Positions 42,814 to 52,250 of a stretch of 64,000 nucleotides of DNA are shown here, one piece after another. The translations under genes were made by a program, and so were the position numbers. Position 1 is the stretch's first letter. Each line of letters starts with the position of its first letter. The notes beneath the pieces are model-generated. The model had not been told where the DNA came from. It ran no database searches and saw nothing but the letters and a program-made list of their open reading frames with translations. Origin of the DNA: CAYYYG01 sp964490875 (GTDB lineage Bacteria; Patescibacteriota; Microgenomatia; UBA1406; GWC2-37-13); contig CAZBEF010000008.1 of the NCBI GenBank assembly GCA_964490875.1, positions 15,340 to 79,339 on the forward strand, in the 5' to 3' direction.

Positions 42814-43119
42814 ATGTCTTCGGCATGGTATAAAAAAGTTACTGATCGTAATCTGGGATATAGGGACTATCTAGCATTGGACAGAACACGACTCGCCAAT
42901 GAACGCACGTTACTTTCATATTTGCGCACTGGTTTTACTTCGCTAATTACCGGCATTTCATTTATCAAATTTTTCGAGACAATTTTTTTTCATGTAACCG
43001 GCTTACTGTTGATATCCGGAGGCTTTATTTTACTGGTGATTGGTTTCTGGAAATTTGTAAGAATGCAGCATTTGATTGAATCCATCGAAAACATTAGAGA
43101 TGAAGAAGATGACGAATAA
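42814..43119 (+). CDS. DUF202 family small membrane protein
   Basis: This 101-residue protein has the DUF202 signature DRTRLANERTLLSYLRTG (residues ~28-45) followed by two membrane helices (~42-60, ~66-86) and an acidic C-terminus. Function of the family is not established. It precedes the DedA gene by 39 nt in the same orientation. Confidence 0.9.
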   Translation: MSSAWYKKVTDRNLGYRDYLALDRTRLANERTLLSYLRTGFTSLITGISFIKFFETIFFHVTGLLLISGGFILLVIGFWKFVRMQHLIESIENIRDEEDDE

Positions 43120-43158
43120 GGGTATTGTTATTTTGTTGTTCGGATGGTATTATAGCGT

Positions 43159-43788
43159 ATGGACTTGATGCAGGTATTGCCCACAATTGGATATACAGGT
43201 ATCTTTTTGATTATTTTCGCTGAATCCTGTTTTGTTTTCTTTCTGCCCGGAGACAGTCTGCTATTTACTGCAGGACTCCTTGCTACCAAACCTGATACCG
43301 GATTAAATATCCATATTCTGGCTTTAATAAGTTTTCTCGGTGCTGTACTGGGAAATAGCGCCGGTTATGCATTCGGCAAGAAAATCGGCAAGCGGTTATT
43401 TCATAAGAAGGATTCTTTGCTTTTTTCCCAAGATAATCTTGATAAATCAGAGAAGTTTTATGAAAAACACGGTAAAATGACGATTATTATCGCACGTTTT
43501 ATTCCAGTTGTGCGTACATTTGCTCCGATAGTCGCTGGAGTAGGAAGTATGAATTACAGCACATTTGTTGCATATAATATAGTTGGCGGAATTTTATGGG
43601 CTGTCGGGTTGTGCTATGCAGGATATTATCTGGGTAAGTTGATTCCAAATGTAGACCATTATCTGCTTCCTATTGTGGGGTTGATCGTAGTTCTTTCAGT
43701 TCTTCCTTCTGCCTACCATATTTTAAAAGATAAAAAATCCCGCGACCATCTGCTTGGACAGGTAAAGAAACTTCTGAAAATTAAGTAA
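43159..43788 (+). CDS. DedA family membrane protein
   Basis: This 209-residue protein has the DedA/VTT (SNARE-associated) core: FAESCFVFFLPGDSLLFTAGLLA, GNSAGYAFGKKIGKR, FYEKHGKMTIIIARFIPVVRTFAPIVAGVGSM and a C-terminal helix pair. The conserved acidic and arginine residues are in place. DedA proteins act in lipid translocation (undecaprenyl phosphate or phospholipid). Its stop is 1 nt from the convergent methyltransferase-like gene. Confidence 0.93.
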   Translation: MDLMQVLPTIGYTGIFLIIFAESCFVFFLPGDSLLFTAGLLATKPDTGLNIHILALISFLGAVLGNSAGYAFGKKIGKRLFHKKDSLLFSQDNLDKSEKFYEKHGKMTIIIARFIPVVRTFAPIVAGVGSMNYSTFVAYNIVGGILWAVGLCYAGYYLGKLIPNVDHYLLPIVGLIVVLSVLPSAYHILKDKKSRDHLLGQVKKLLKIK

Positions 43789-43789
43789 C

Positions 43790-44686
43790 TTATTGCTTAT
43801 ATCCAGTAATTAAGTCAATATTTCTACATAGCTGAGTAGTTCCATTTGCAACTACTGGAACATTCCCTTTCATGAATCTCCCAACATCTCTTCGTGTTAA
43901 AAATGCTTCAGCTGGTCTTATCTGAATATTCCGAAATCCCGCAATATTCATTTCTGCCACTATTTGTCTTCGCATGTCTCCATTTTGTTCGTATTCTAAC
44001 TTTTCTACCATCATACACATTCCTCCCTGCTTTAAAATCGTAAGCATATTGCTAAACATCTGAATTCTAGTCTCAGTATCTGTATAACCCTGCAGTGGCT
44101 TGAGATGTTTTAATAAAATATTAGTATGAATCGTATCAACAGATTCCTTTCCTAAGGATTCCATTTCAACAGGACTTCTTGCATCACGTAATATAAATGT
44201 TGTCATTTCTTCATCAGTCATCTCTGGGGTACCTTCTGCGATATCCACTATTATTCTTTCTGAATTCGGGAAAATGCTTTTTACTGTGGCAGTATATTCC
44301 CTGACTGTATCCTGAGATTGAGCACCGATTAATACAGCAATATGTTTATTTGAAGAATTTAATTGATGATATTCTATTAATGCTTGCAAATATGATGGTG
44401 AAAATACTCCATAAGACATACGAAAATTAGGCAAATTCCAATAACCCTCTATAGCTTGTCTTATTTCTTGTACAAATATAGTTTGCAAGCGTTTATTAGG
44501 TTGCTTAAATATATAGTCTCTGGCAACTTTATCTGAAGGAACCCCATCAGACAGTTCTTCGATATCTTGTTCAGTTATGCGACTTGACCTTCCGCCTGTT
44601 AGACGCAATATTCTGTTGTAATACTCAACATAATCGCCCGTTTCCTCTGGATTAGGTTTAATAATAAATGGATATATTTCCGACAT
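43790..44686 (-). CDS. putative class I SAM-dependent methyltransferase
   Basis: This 298-residue protein has a helical N-terminal ~110 residues, then a Rossmann-like region. HIAVLIGAQSQDTVREYT (~118) takes the place of the glycine-rich motif I, ERIIVDIAEGT (~145) is motif II with its acidic residue, VDTIHTNILLKHL (~190) is motif IV and ILKQGGMCMMVEKL (~225) is motif V/VI. Motif I is degenerate, so SAM binding is not certain. Substrate unknown. TATAAT on the minus strand (44693-44698) ends 6 nt before the ATG. Confidence 0.55.
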   Translation of the reverse strand: MSEIYPFIIKPNPEETGDYVEYYNRILRLTGGRSSRITEQDIEELSDGVPSDKVARDYIFKQPNKRLQTIFVQEIRQAIEGYWNLPNFRMSYGVFSPSYLQALIEYHQLNSSNKHIAVLIGAQSQDTVREYTATVKSIFPNSERIIVDIAEGTPEMTDEEMTTFILRDARSPVEMESLGKESVDTIHTNILLKHLKPLQGYTDTETRIQMFSNMLTILKQGGMCMMVEKLEYEQNGDMRRQIVAEMNIAGFRNIQIRPAEAFLTRRDVGRFMKGNVPVVANGTTQLCRNIDLITGYKQ

Positions 44687-44824
44687 GATAATATTATAGG
44701 ATAATATTTAATAGATTCAAGAGTATTTGTATTAATTCACGAATTTATTTTAAGAATGTAATGACGAATGGAAATGCGGGCAGAAAATTGATACAATGTA
44801 TAGTTTGATATTGTTCTACTGAGT

Positions 44825-46894
44825 ATGTTTGATCTGAAATCTTCTTATATACCAACTGGGGATCAGCCGCAGGCAATCAAAAAATTGTCGGAAGGTATCA
44901 AGTATGGCCTAAAAAATCAGGTCCTGCTGGGAGTTACTGGATCGGGAAAGACATTTACCATGGCAAACCTTATCCGCGATCTAAATATGCCTGCCCTCAT
45001 CATTTCTCATAACAAGACTTTAGCCGGCCAGCTGTATCAGGAAATGCGCGACTTTTTCCCCGATAATGGAATTTCTTATTTCGTTTCATATTACGATTAC
45101 TATCAGCCAGAAGCATATATTCCCCAAACCGATACCTATATAGAAAAAGAGGCTGAGATTAATGAAGTGATTGACAAGCTTCGTTTAAAATCCACAACAA
45201 ACATCTTGACCCGGCGTGATACTGTGGTCGTGGCATCCGTCTCGTGTATTTACAACATCGGTTCGCCGGTTGAATACGGCAAATTTATTTTGGAAGTAAA
45301 TGCAGGCAATGATGCAGATTGGAATACCATTGCCCGACGACTTATAGAACTTCAGTATGAACGCTCTGAGTTTGACTTTAAACGCGGCAGCTTCCGCATT
45401 CGAGGCGATTATATGGATATTTACCCTGCGTACGAAGACAACGGCTACCGGATTTATTCGGATAAAGGAAAAATTTCAAAAATAACCAACTTTGATCCGT
45501 TAACAGGAGTCGAGACTAATGTGAGTATGAATAGCACCGTTATTTATCCTGCCAAACATTACATGATGGATCCAAATGTATTTAAGCCGGCTGAAGCTCG
45601 AATTCGGGAAGATTTGGCAAAAGAATCGGCGGATTTAAAACGGCAGAATAAACTGGTAGAAGCACAGCGGCTCATTCAGAAAGTAAATTATGATCTGGAA
45701 ATGATTAAGGAAGTCGGATATGTGAATGGAATCGAGAACTATTCGAGATACTTCGACGGCCGAATGCCCGGCGATCCGCCGTATAGTCTTCTTGACTATT
45801 TTAAACAAGCTTATGGCGACAACTTTTTGGTTTTTATTGATGAATCGCACATGACTGTTCCGCAGCTTCGAGGAATGTATAACGGTGATTTCTCCCGCAA
45901 AAAAACTCTTATTGAGTTCGGATTCCGGTTGAAAGCGGCGTATGACAACCGGCCTTTGAAGTTTGACGAGTTTTATAAAATTCCGCCTCACATGATTTAT
46001 GTTTCGGCAACTCCGGATGATTGGGAAAAGGATATGGCAAAACAGGAGTCCGAAGTCCGAAGCAGTAAGTCCGAAGGAGCAAGTCCGAAGTCCGAAGATA
46101 AATACAACGGCATTGTTGAACAGCTTATTCGACCGACCGGAATCATAGATCCGCAGGTGATTATTCGTCCCTCTAAAAATGAAATTCCCGATTTAATTGC
46201 TGAGGTTGAAAAGCGGATTCCAAAAGGTGAAAAGGTATTAGTAACGACTCTTACGAAAAAGACTGCCGAAGATCTGACTGAGTATTTAAAAGAAAAGAAA
46301 ATCCGTGCATCGTACTTGCATTCCGATATTCATACGCTTGAACGTTCGGACGTCTTGGATAATCTGCGGAAGAATGAATTTGATGTGCTTATCGGCGTAA
46401 ACCTTCTCCGTGAAGGACTTGATCTACCGGAAGTAACACTCGTTGCGATTCTCGATGCCGACCGCGAAGGATTTCTACGATCGAAAACCGCACTTATTCA
46501 AACAATGGGCCGGGCGGCGAGAAATGTCACGGGTGAAGTAATTATTTATGCAGATGTAATGACAAAATCGGTAAAAGGCGCGGTTGAAGAGATTGAGCGT
46601 CGACGAATATATCAGTCGGCATATAATAAGGAACATAATATTACGCCAAAAACAATTCTCAAACCGATTCGTGAAAGAATAGCTGATAAGGAAGAAGAGT
46701 TTTTGGCATTTGACAGGCCGAAGCCAGAGGTTAATCCAGACTATCTAGAAAACCTAAAATCTGATACAATGACCCCTTACGATAAGAAGAAAATCGTTAA
46801 GAAATTAGAGCGTGAAATGAAGAAGCAGGCCGAAGATTTGAATTTTGAGATGGCAATTAGAATTAGAGAGAAAATTAAGGAGTTAAATGATTAG
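44825..46894 (+). CDS. uvrB: UvrABC excinuclease subunit B
   Basis: This 689-residue protein has Walker A GVTGSGKTFTMAN (~38-50), the damage-sensing beta-hairpin region (YYDYYQPEAYIPQTDTYIEKE), DEAD-like DESHMT, and motifs V/VI (GVNLLREGLDLPEV, QTMGRAARN). A C-terminal UVR domain (KKLEREMKKQAEDLNFEMA) binds UvrC. It is of normal length. Just after SATPDDWEKDMAK, residues ~406-424 (QESEVRSSKSEGASPKSEDK) are a heptamer repeat insertion absent from typical UvrB. uvrA follows after a palindromic repeat. Confidence 0.97.
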   Translation: MFDLKSSYIPTGDQPQAIKKLSEGIKYGLKNQVLLGVTGSGKTFTMANLIRDLNMPALIISHNKTLAGQLYQEMRDFFPDNGISYFVSYYDYYQPEAYIPQTDTYIEKEAEINEVIDKLRLKSTTNILTRRDTVVVASVSCIYNIGSPVEYGKFILEVNAGNDADWNTIARRLIELQYERSEFDFKRGSFRIRGDYMDIYPAYEDNGYRIYSDKGKISKITNFDPLTGVETNVSMNSTVIYPAKHYMMDPNVFKPAEARIREDLAKESADLKRQNKLVEAQRLIQKVNYDLEMIKEVGYVNGIENYSRYFDGRMPGDPPYSLLDYFKQAYGDNFLVFIDESHMTVPQLRGMYNGDFSRKKTLIEFGFRLKAAYDNRPLKFDEFYKIPPHMIYVSATPDDWEKDMAKQESEVRSSKSEGASPKSEDKYNGIVEQLIRPTGIIDPQVIIRPSKNEIPDLIAEVEKRIPKGEKVLVTTLTKKTAEDLTEYLKEKKIRASYLHSDIHTLERSDVLDNLRKNEFDVLIGVNLLREGLDLPEVTLVAILDADREGFLRSKTALIQTMGRAARNVTGEVIIYADVMTKSVKGAVEEIERRRIYQSAYNKEHNITPKTILKPIRERIADKEEEFLAFDRPKPEVNPDYLENLKSDTMTPYDKKKIVKKLEREMKKQAEDLNFEMAIRIREKIKELND
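46047..46095 (+). repeat. AGTCCGA heptamer tandem repeat (7 units) inside uvrB
   Basis: Seven consecutive 7-nt units occur: five exact AGTCCGA copies and two diverged units (AGCAGTA, AGGAGCA), all in the same phase. The same heptamer occurs three times in gatB. Confidence 0.9.
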
Positions 46895-46901
46895 TTTTTA
46901 T

Positions 46902-46985
46902 GTCATTCTGAGCGTAGCGAAGAATCCAGAAACTACTGGATCCTTCGGCTGCGTCAAGTCTGACTTGACTTCGCCTCAGGATGAC
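46902..46985. repeat. GTCATTCTGAG-type palindromic repeat between uvrB and uvrA
   Basis: Left end GTCATTCTGAGCGTAGCGAAG, right end CGCCTCAGGATGAC, with a central GTCAAGTCTGACTTGAC palindrome and CCAGAAACTACTGG. It ends 27 nt before uvrA. Confidence 0.75.
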
Positions 46986-47012
46986 AGTGGATTATAAAGT
47001 TGTAAACAAATA

Positions 47013-49943
47013 ATGTTAGACAAAATAAAGGTCCGCGGAGCGCGGCAGCACAATTTGCAAAATGTAAGCGTCGACATTCCCAAAAATAAATTAGTGGTAT
47101 TTACCGGCGTTTCCGGATCCGGCAAATCATCGCTGGCATTTGACACTATTTATGCCGAAGGGCAGAGGCGGTATGTTGAATCATTATCCGCTTATGCGCG
47201 CCAGTTCCTCGGCATTATGGACAAACCCGATGTTGATTTAATCGAAGGGCTTTCTCCATCTATATCCATTGATCAAAAAACAGTTTCACACAATCCACGG
47301 TCGACAGTCGGAACTATCACCGAAGTGTACGACTTCTTCCGTCTGCTGTTCGCTCGTATCGGCCATCCGCACTGTCCAAACTGCGGAATAGAGATTTCGA
47401 AACTATCGGTGGATGAAATAGTTGCCAAAGTAATGTCGGAGATAAAAAAGAAAACGGAGACTGACAAAATAAAACCGCACGAATTCCGTATTCTTTCTCC
47501 GATTGTCCGCTCACGCAAAGGCGAGTTCCATGATCTTATCGACAATGTGCGGAGTAAAGGTTTCAACAAACTGCGGGTCGATAAAAGAGAATTGAGTGTG
47601 GATGATGATATAAATCTCATTAAAACCAATAAACATGACATAGAAGTGATCATAGATACTATCTTCTCATCTTATAAGGAATTAAATGATGAAGTATTTT
47701 CTGCAAATTTACGATCACGGCTCACCAATGATGTTGAACAAAGTGTCAATTTATCTGACGGACTTGTCATTCTTGCGCTTGAAAATGATGAAATAAGAAA
47801 TAATAAAGAAGAGAGAAGAAATATTGAGCATCTGTATTCAGAAAAATTTTCCTGTCCGAACTGTAATTTATCGCTTCCCGAAATCGAACCGCGCATGTTT
47901 TCTTTTAATTCTCCCATTGGAGCGTGTGAAAAATGTAAAGGGATCGGCACTATTCAAAAAGTTGATCCAGATCTGGTACTGAATCCAAAGTTGAGCATAA
48001 ATGAAGGCGGAATTATCCCTTTCACAAAGTTTTTCTTTATTGATACTTGGTATACGAGGCTTATTAAAACTATGGCGCAGGAAGAAGGCATTAGTTTGGA
48101 CGTTGCTATCGCCAAGTTGACAGATGAACAGCGGAATATATTGTTATTTGGCTCAGATCAAACCTATCGCGTCCGTGGCACCAACAGAATGGGCAAGCCG
48201 ACAGCAATTTTTGAAAAATTTGATGGAATTGTCCGCGAACTTGAACGCCGGTATTTCGAAAACACAAGCGACTATGGAGCATATGATATCCAAAAATATA
48301 TGCGCGAAGAACTTTGCGATGCCTGTAAAGGAGCTAAACTCAAACCAGAAGTGCTGGCGATTACTATCGACAAACAGAATATCGGTCAATTTTCAGATAA
48401 ACCTGTTTATGAAACTATTGAATATCTTCAGAATAAACTGGGCGCGATTCTTAATTCTTATGAAACGCAGGTTGCCAAACCAATCATTAAAGAAATAATC
48501 ACCCGTTTATCTTTTTTGCACAATGTCGGTCTTTCGTATCTAACGATTTCACGGGCTGCCAAAACACTTTCCGGAGGAGAATTACAGCGCATACGGCTTG
48601 CTTCGCAGATTGGAACCGGACTGACAGGAGTTTTGTATGTTTTGGATGAACCCTCGATCGGCCTTCATCCGCGCGATGTTTCGGCTCTTATTAAAACTTT
48701 GGTTGATCTTAAAGATTTAGGAAATACATTAATAATTGTCGAGCATGATCAGGAAACAATAGAGTCGGCTGATTATGCTGTAGAACTTGGGCCGAAAGCA
48801 GGCAAGCACGGTGGAAAAGTAACATTCACCGGCACTATCCAGGAGATGGAAAAAGACAAAACCTCGCTCACAGGCTTGTATCTTTCCGGGAAAAAGCAAA
48901 TCACCGCCAATAAAGTGCCGGTCTCGAATAAACAGGGTACTTTGCTTCTAAAGAATGCTTCAGAACATAATCTGAAAAATGTTGATGTGAATATTCCATT
49001 GGGAAATCTTATCAGTGTTACCGGAGTCTCGGGATCTGGAAAATCAACACTTGTTGTCGACACGCTCTATCCGGCTTTGCAGTACCACATCAACGGTTAC
49101 TACAACGAACAGATGGGGCAGTTTCAAAGGCTGGAAGGATTTCAATATGTTGATAGAGTTTATTTGGTGGATCAGGGTCCAATCGGGAGAACTCCACGTT
49201 CCAATCCGGCTACATACATCGGCTTCTTCGATGAAATCCGTGAAATCTTTGCTTCAACAGTGGACGCAAAAACAAAAGGATTTCAAAAAGGCCGATTCTC
49301 GTTCAATGTAAAAGGCGGACGCTGTGAAAAATGCCAGGGCGCAGGTGTGATTAAAATTGAGATGCAGTTTTTACCTGATGTTTATGTAACTTGTGATGTA
49401 TGTGAAGGCAAACGATATAATCGAGAAACTATCGAAGTGACATATAAGGGAAAAAATATTTATGAAGTTCTGAAAATGACGATTGATGAAGCAGTTGATT
49501 TCTTTAAGAATCATCACCGGATTTATTCGAAATTGATATTTCTTCAGCAAGTTGGATTAGGATATATCGAACTCGGCCAGCCGGCGCCAACATTCTCCGG
49601 CGGAGAAGCACAGCGCATAAAGCTTGCCAATGAACTTTCAAGACGTGATACAGGGAGAACAGTATACATTCTCGATGAGCCGACTACCGGTCTGCATTTC
49701 TACGATATCCAAAAACTGTTGAATACTCTGCATGAACTGGTCGCGAAGGGAAATACGGTAATTATCATCGAGCACAATCTTGATGTCATCAAAAACTGCC
49801 AGTACATTATCGACCTCGGCCCGGAAGGCGGGGAAAAAGGTGGAGAAATTTTATACCAGGGTCCGATAGATGGAATTCTGAAAGTCAAGAACTCTCACAC
49901 AGCTGAGTATTTGAAAAAAGTGATGTCTGATGGGAAGAAATAA
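47013..49943 (+). CDS. uvrA: UvrABC excinuclease subunit A
   Basis: This 976-residue double ABC ATPase has the first Walker A GVSGSGKSSLAFDT (~33), ABC signature LSGGELQRIRLASQIG (~520) and LDEPSIGLHP. The second half has Walker A GVSGSGKSTLVVDT (~675), zinc finger CEKCQGAGVIKIEM...CDVCEGKRY, signature FSGGEAQRIKLANELS and DEPTTGLHF. It finds damage and loads UvrB. It is slightly longer than the usual ~940. The other cysteine pairs (CPNCGIEIS, CPNCNLSLP) are present. Confidence 0.97.
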   Translation: MLDKIKVRGARQHNLQNVSVDIPKNKLVVFTGVSGSGKSSLAFDTIYAEGQRRYVESLSAYARQFLGIMDKPDVDLIEGLSPSISIDQKTVSHNPRSTVGTITEVYDFFRLLFARIGHPHCPNCGIEISKLSVDEIVAKVMSEIKKKTETDKIKPHEFRILSPIVRSRKGEFHDLIDNVRSKGFNKLRVDKRELSVDDDINLIKTNKHDIEVIIDTIFSSYKELNDEVFSANLRSRLTNDVEQSVNLSDGLVILALENDEIRNNKEERRNIEHLYSEKFSCPNCNLSLPEIEPRMFSFNSPIGACEKCKGIGTIQKVDPDLVLNPKLSINEGGIIPFTKFFFIDTWYTRLIKTMAQEEGISLDVAIAKLTDEQRNILLFGSDQTYRVRGTNRMGKPTAIFEKFDGIVRELERRYFENTSDYGAYDIQKYMREELCDACKGAKLKPEVLAITIDKQNIGQFSDKPVYETIEYLQNKLGAILNSYETQVAKPIIKEIITRLSFLHNVGLSYLTISRAAKTLSGGELQRIRLASQIGTGLTGVLYVLDEPSIGLHPRDVSALIKTLVDLKDLGNTLIIVEHDQETIESADYAVELGPKAGKHGGKVTFTGTIQEMEKDKTSLTGLYLSGKKQITANKVPVSNKQGTLLLKNASEHNLKNVDVNIPLGNLISVTGVSGSGKSTLVVDTLYPALQYHINGYYNEQMGQFQRLEGFQYVDRVYLVDQGPIGRTPRSNPATYIGFFDEIREIFASTVDAKTKGFQKGRFSFNVKGGRCEKCQGAGVIKIEMQFLPDVYVTCDVCEGKRYNRETIEVTYKGKNIYEVLKMTIDEAVDFFKNHHRIYSKLIFLQQVGLGYIELGQPAPTFSGGEAQRIKLANELSRRDTGRTVYILDEPTTGLHFYDIQKLLNTLHELVAKGNTVIIIEHNLDVIKNCQYIIDLGPEGGEKGGEILYQGPIDGILKVKNSHTAEYLKKVMSDGKK

Positions 49944-49945
49944 AC

Positions 49946-50170
49946 TTAGGGGATATTAAAGTGATTCCCTACAGCCTTTACTAATGCTGCTAAATCTTCA
50001 TCCGGTTCACCTTGAGTATGATCCAAACCTCTGCCAAACTCCTCAGCGTGTTTTTTATCTGATCCACCCACTATTTTACTCAAGTAATCAGGACTTAAAC
50101 CGCTTAGTGCAGCCACTTCAACAATAGATTGTAGTATTTGGGTTGATTTGTCAATTTCTTGTTTTGCCAT
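49946..50170 (-). CDS. small acidic protein, unknown function
   Basis: This 74-residue soluble protein (MAKQEIDKSTQILQSIVEVAALSGLSPDYLSKIVGG...) is mostly helical with a histidine-containing acidic second half. The LSGLSPDYLSKIVGG stretch is loosely reminiscent of a helix-turn-helix, but the domain is incomplete. It has a strong Shine-Dalgarno site, 6 nt before the ATG, and a minus-strand TATAAT (50209-50214) giving a ~32-nt leader. This contrasts with the leaderless genes nearby and supports it being expressed. It converges on uvrA with a 2-nt gap. Confidence 0.65.
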   Translation of the reverse strand: MAKQEIDKSTQILQSIVEVAALSGLSPDYLSKIVGGSDKKHAEEFGRGLDHTQGEPDEDLAALVKAVGNHFNIP

Positions 50171-50176
50171 TTATTT

Positions 50177-50185
50177 ACCTCCTCT
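50177..50185 (-). promoter_or_regulatory. strong ribosome binding site of the 74-residue ORF
   Basis: AGAGGAGGT on the minus strand ends 6 nt before the ATG at 50170. Confidence 0.75.
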
Positions 50186-50302
50186 TAATAAGTGAAAGTT
50201 ATATAGATATTATAGTATAGGAATTTTATAATACCAGATATTGTATAAATTCTACAAGAACATAAATCTAATGATATGTCTCGCTTATTTTTTGATGATA
50301 GT

Positions 50303-50308
50303 TATAAT
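50303..50308 (+). promoter_or_regulatory. -10 box of the transglutaminase-like gene, leaderless type
   Basis: TATAAT ends 6 nt before the ATG at 50315 and selects that start over the upstream in-frame ATG at 50276. Confidence 0.6.
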
Positions 50309-50314
50309 GTAAAT

Positions 50315-52120
50315 ATGAAGAAGATTTTTTTAGCGGTTTTTATAGTGCTCACCTTAAATCTGCAAACTGTTCGTGCCGAAGAAAAACCGTACCGCAACGA
50401 CTACCGTGTCGAATATTTCTTAAGCGAAAACGGCAACCAAATTCAGTCCAAAGTTAAATTCACCGTGACAATAACGAATCTCAGCCAGACAGAGTATGTA
50501 GACAAAGTCGGCATATCTTTCCCTGATATATTCAAAATTCACGATGTAGCTGCAGCAGATTTAAAGGGCAAGATTACGCCGGAAGTAGTTACAAAAGATG
50601 GAAAAATAAGCATCACAACGGCCTTCAACGATCCAGAATACGGCCAGAATTCGGTAAATGCATTCGCGTTGGAATTCAACCAGGAAAATTTATTCCGTGT
50701 TTTTGGGAATGTCTGGGAGGTAATGATGCCGACAATCAGCAACACAACTTCTTACCAAGTAATTGTCCACCTGCCCGAAGGCTCTGATAAAAAAATTTCA
50801 ATTGCCAAACCAAAACCCGATTCAATCGAAGGAAACAAAATTATTTGGAGAAATCCGGAGTCAAAAACTATTTATGCCATGTTCGGCGATGTCCAGTATT
50901 ACTCCATGAATCTTGAATATCATCTGAAAAATCCAAAACTTATTCCCGCCTATGAAGATATCGCGTTTCCTCCCGACACCTTATATCAGAAAATTTATGC
51001 CGATTCTATTGTGCCGAAACCCAATGAATCATTCCGCGACGCCGACGGCAACTGGATGGGGCGGTATTATTTAAAACCAAAAGAAACGCTCAATATTACA
51101 TTTAAAGGAGCGGCAGAACTTCATGTACAGCCGCGCGAAGAAACAGTGCCGGTTATCCGTTCAGAAATTGCCACTCAGAAAGCGCATTTAACTTCTTCTA
51201 CAAAATATTGGAACGTTTCTGGTGATAAAGAAAAAGGCTTTAGCAGCGCCGCCGATATTTATTCGTATATAACAAAAACTTTTTCATACAACTTTAAAAA
51301 ACTCGAAGGCGAAGTTACCCGTTTAGGCGCGGCAGTAGCATTAGAAAAACCTGACATGACAGTCTGTACAGAATTTACCGATACTTTTATTTCGCTTGCG
51401 CGGAAGAAGGGAATTTATGCACGCGAAATAGAAGGATACGGATACACCCAGGATCAGCGGTTCCGGCCGTTGTCGCTTATTACCGATGTTCTGCACGCCT
51501 GGCCGGAATATTATGATACAAAAACAGATCTCTGGAAACAGGTAGATCCTACATGGGAAAATACTTCGGGCATCGATTATTTTTCCTCGTTTGATTTAAA
51601 TCATATTGTGTTTGCAATTCATGGAAAAGAAGACGAATATCCTTACCCGGCCGGATCGTATAAAACAGAGGATTCAAAGGATGTTTCGGTAACTGCAGTA
51701 GGTACAAAACCGAAAGATTCTATTTTAGTAACAATTAAAAATCCGCAGTTCGATTCACCAATTACCGATAGGCAGAAAGGGAGATTTAAGTTTACTGTTG
51801 AAAATAAAGGCAACATTTTTCTGTGGAATACACCTGTTAGTATCAAAGCCGATGGCGTAAAGACATCGTCTGAATCAGTCATTATCGATTCTCTGCCACC
51901 GTTCGGAAAGAAGGATTTGGAATTCACGTTTTCTTCGGGTCAGATTACTGCTAAGAAAGATGCAACAATAAAATTAAGTATTCTAGATAACGATATTTAT
52001 ACGGGAAATGTTACAATAGTACCGTATTATTATAAGATTGCGTACTATATTTCAATTGCCGTCCTGACAGTCTCATTGTTATATTTTCTTCTGAAGTTTC
52101 TTAAAAAAAAGTTGTTTTAG
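50315..52120 (+). CDS. exported transglutaminase-like domain protein
   Basis: This 601-residue protein has a signal peptide (MKKIFLAVFIVLTLNLQTVRA), a beta-rich N-terminal region (~25-290), a transglutaminase/protease core (~320-440) and a C-terminal membrane helix (~575-595). The Cys-His-Asp triad is visible: DMTVCTEFTD, VLHAWPEYYD and KQVDPTWENT. It would face outward, tethered by the C-terminal helix, and could cross-link or cleave surface proteins. The ATG at 50315 places the signal peptide at the N-terminus. Confidence 0.88.
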   Translation: MKKIFLAVFIVLTLNLQTVRAEEKPYRNDYRVEYFLSENGNQIQSKVKFTVTITNLSQTEYVDKVGISFPDIFKIHDVAAADLKGKITPEVVTKDGKISITTAFNDPEYGQNSVNAFALEFNQENLFRVFGNVWEVMMPTISNTTSYQVIVHLPEGSDKKISIAKPKPDSIEGNKIIWRNPESKTIYAMFGDVQYYSMNLEYHLKNPKLIPAYEDIAFPPDTLYQKIYADSIVPKPNESFRDADGNWMGRYYLKPKETLNITFKGAAELHVQPREETVPVIRSEIATQKAHLTSSTKYWNVSGDKEKGFSSAADIYSYITKTFSYNFKKLEGEVTRLGAAVALEKPDMTVCTEFTDTFISLARKKGIYAREIEGYGYTQDQRFRPLSLITDVLHAWPEYYDTKTDLWKQVDPTWENTSGIDYFSSFDLNHIVFAIHGKEDEYPYPAGSYKTEDSKDVSVTAVGTKPKDSILVTIKNPQFDSPITDRQKGRFKFTVENKGNIFLWNTPVSIKADGVKTSSESVIIDSLPPFGKKDLEFTFSSGQITAKKDATIKLSILDNDIYTGNVTIVPYYYKIAYYISIAVLTVSLLYFLLKFLKKKLF

Positions 52121-52129
52121 ATAAAATTA

Positions 52130-52239
52130 CGTCATTGCGAGGAACGTAGTGACGAAGCAATCCCATTAAGACCTAACCATCGGATTGTTGGTAATAGGAT
52201 TGCTTCGTCACTCAGTCACTCTCGTTCCTCGCAATGACG
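52130..52239. repeat. GTCATTGCGAG-type palindromic repeat, near-perfect copy
   Basis: CGTCATTGCGAGGAACG at the left and CGTTCCTCGCAATGACG at the right are exact reverse complements. GACGAAGCAATCC and GGATTGCTTCGTC extend the pairing inward. It lies between the transglutaminase-like gene and uvrC. Confidence 0.85.
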
Positions 52240-52250
52240 TTTGAACATAT

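Noticed and set aside
42722..42826. N-terminal extension of the minus-strand histidine kinase
   Set aside because: The 35 extra residues do not resemble a domain, cross the divergent promoter region and precede a -10 box placed for the start at 42721.
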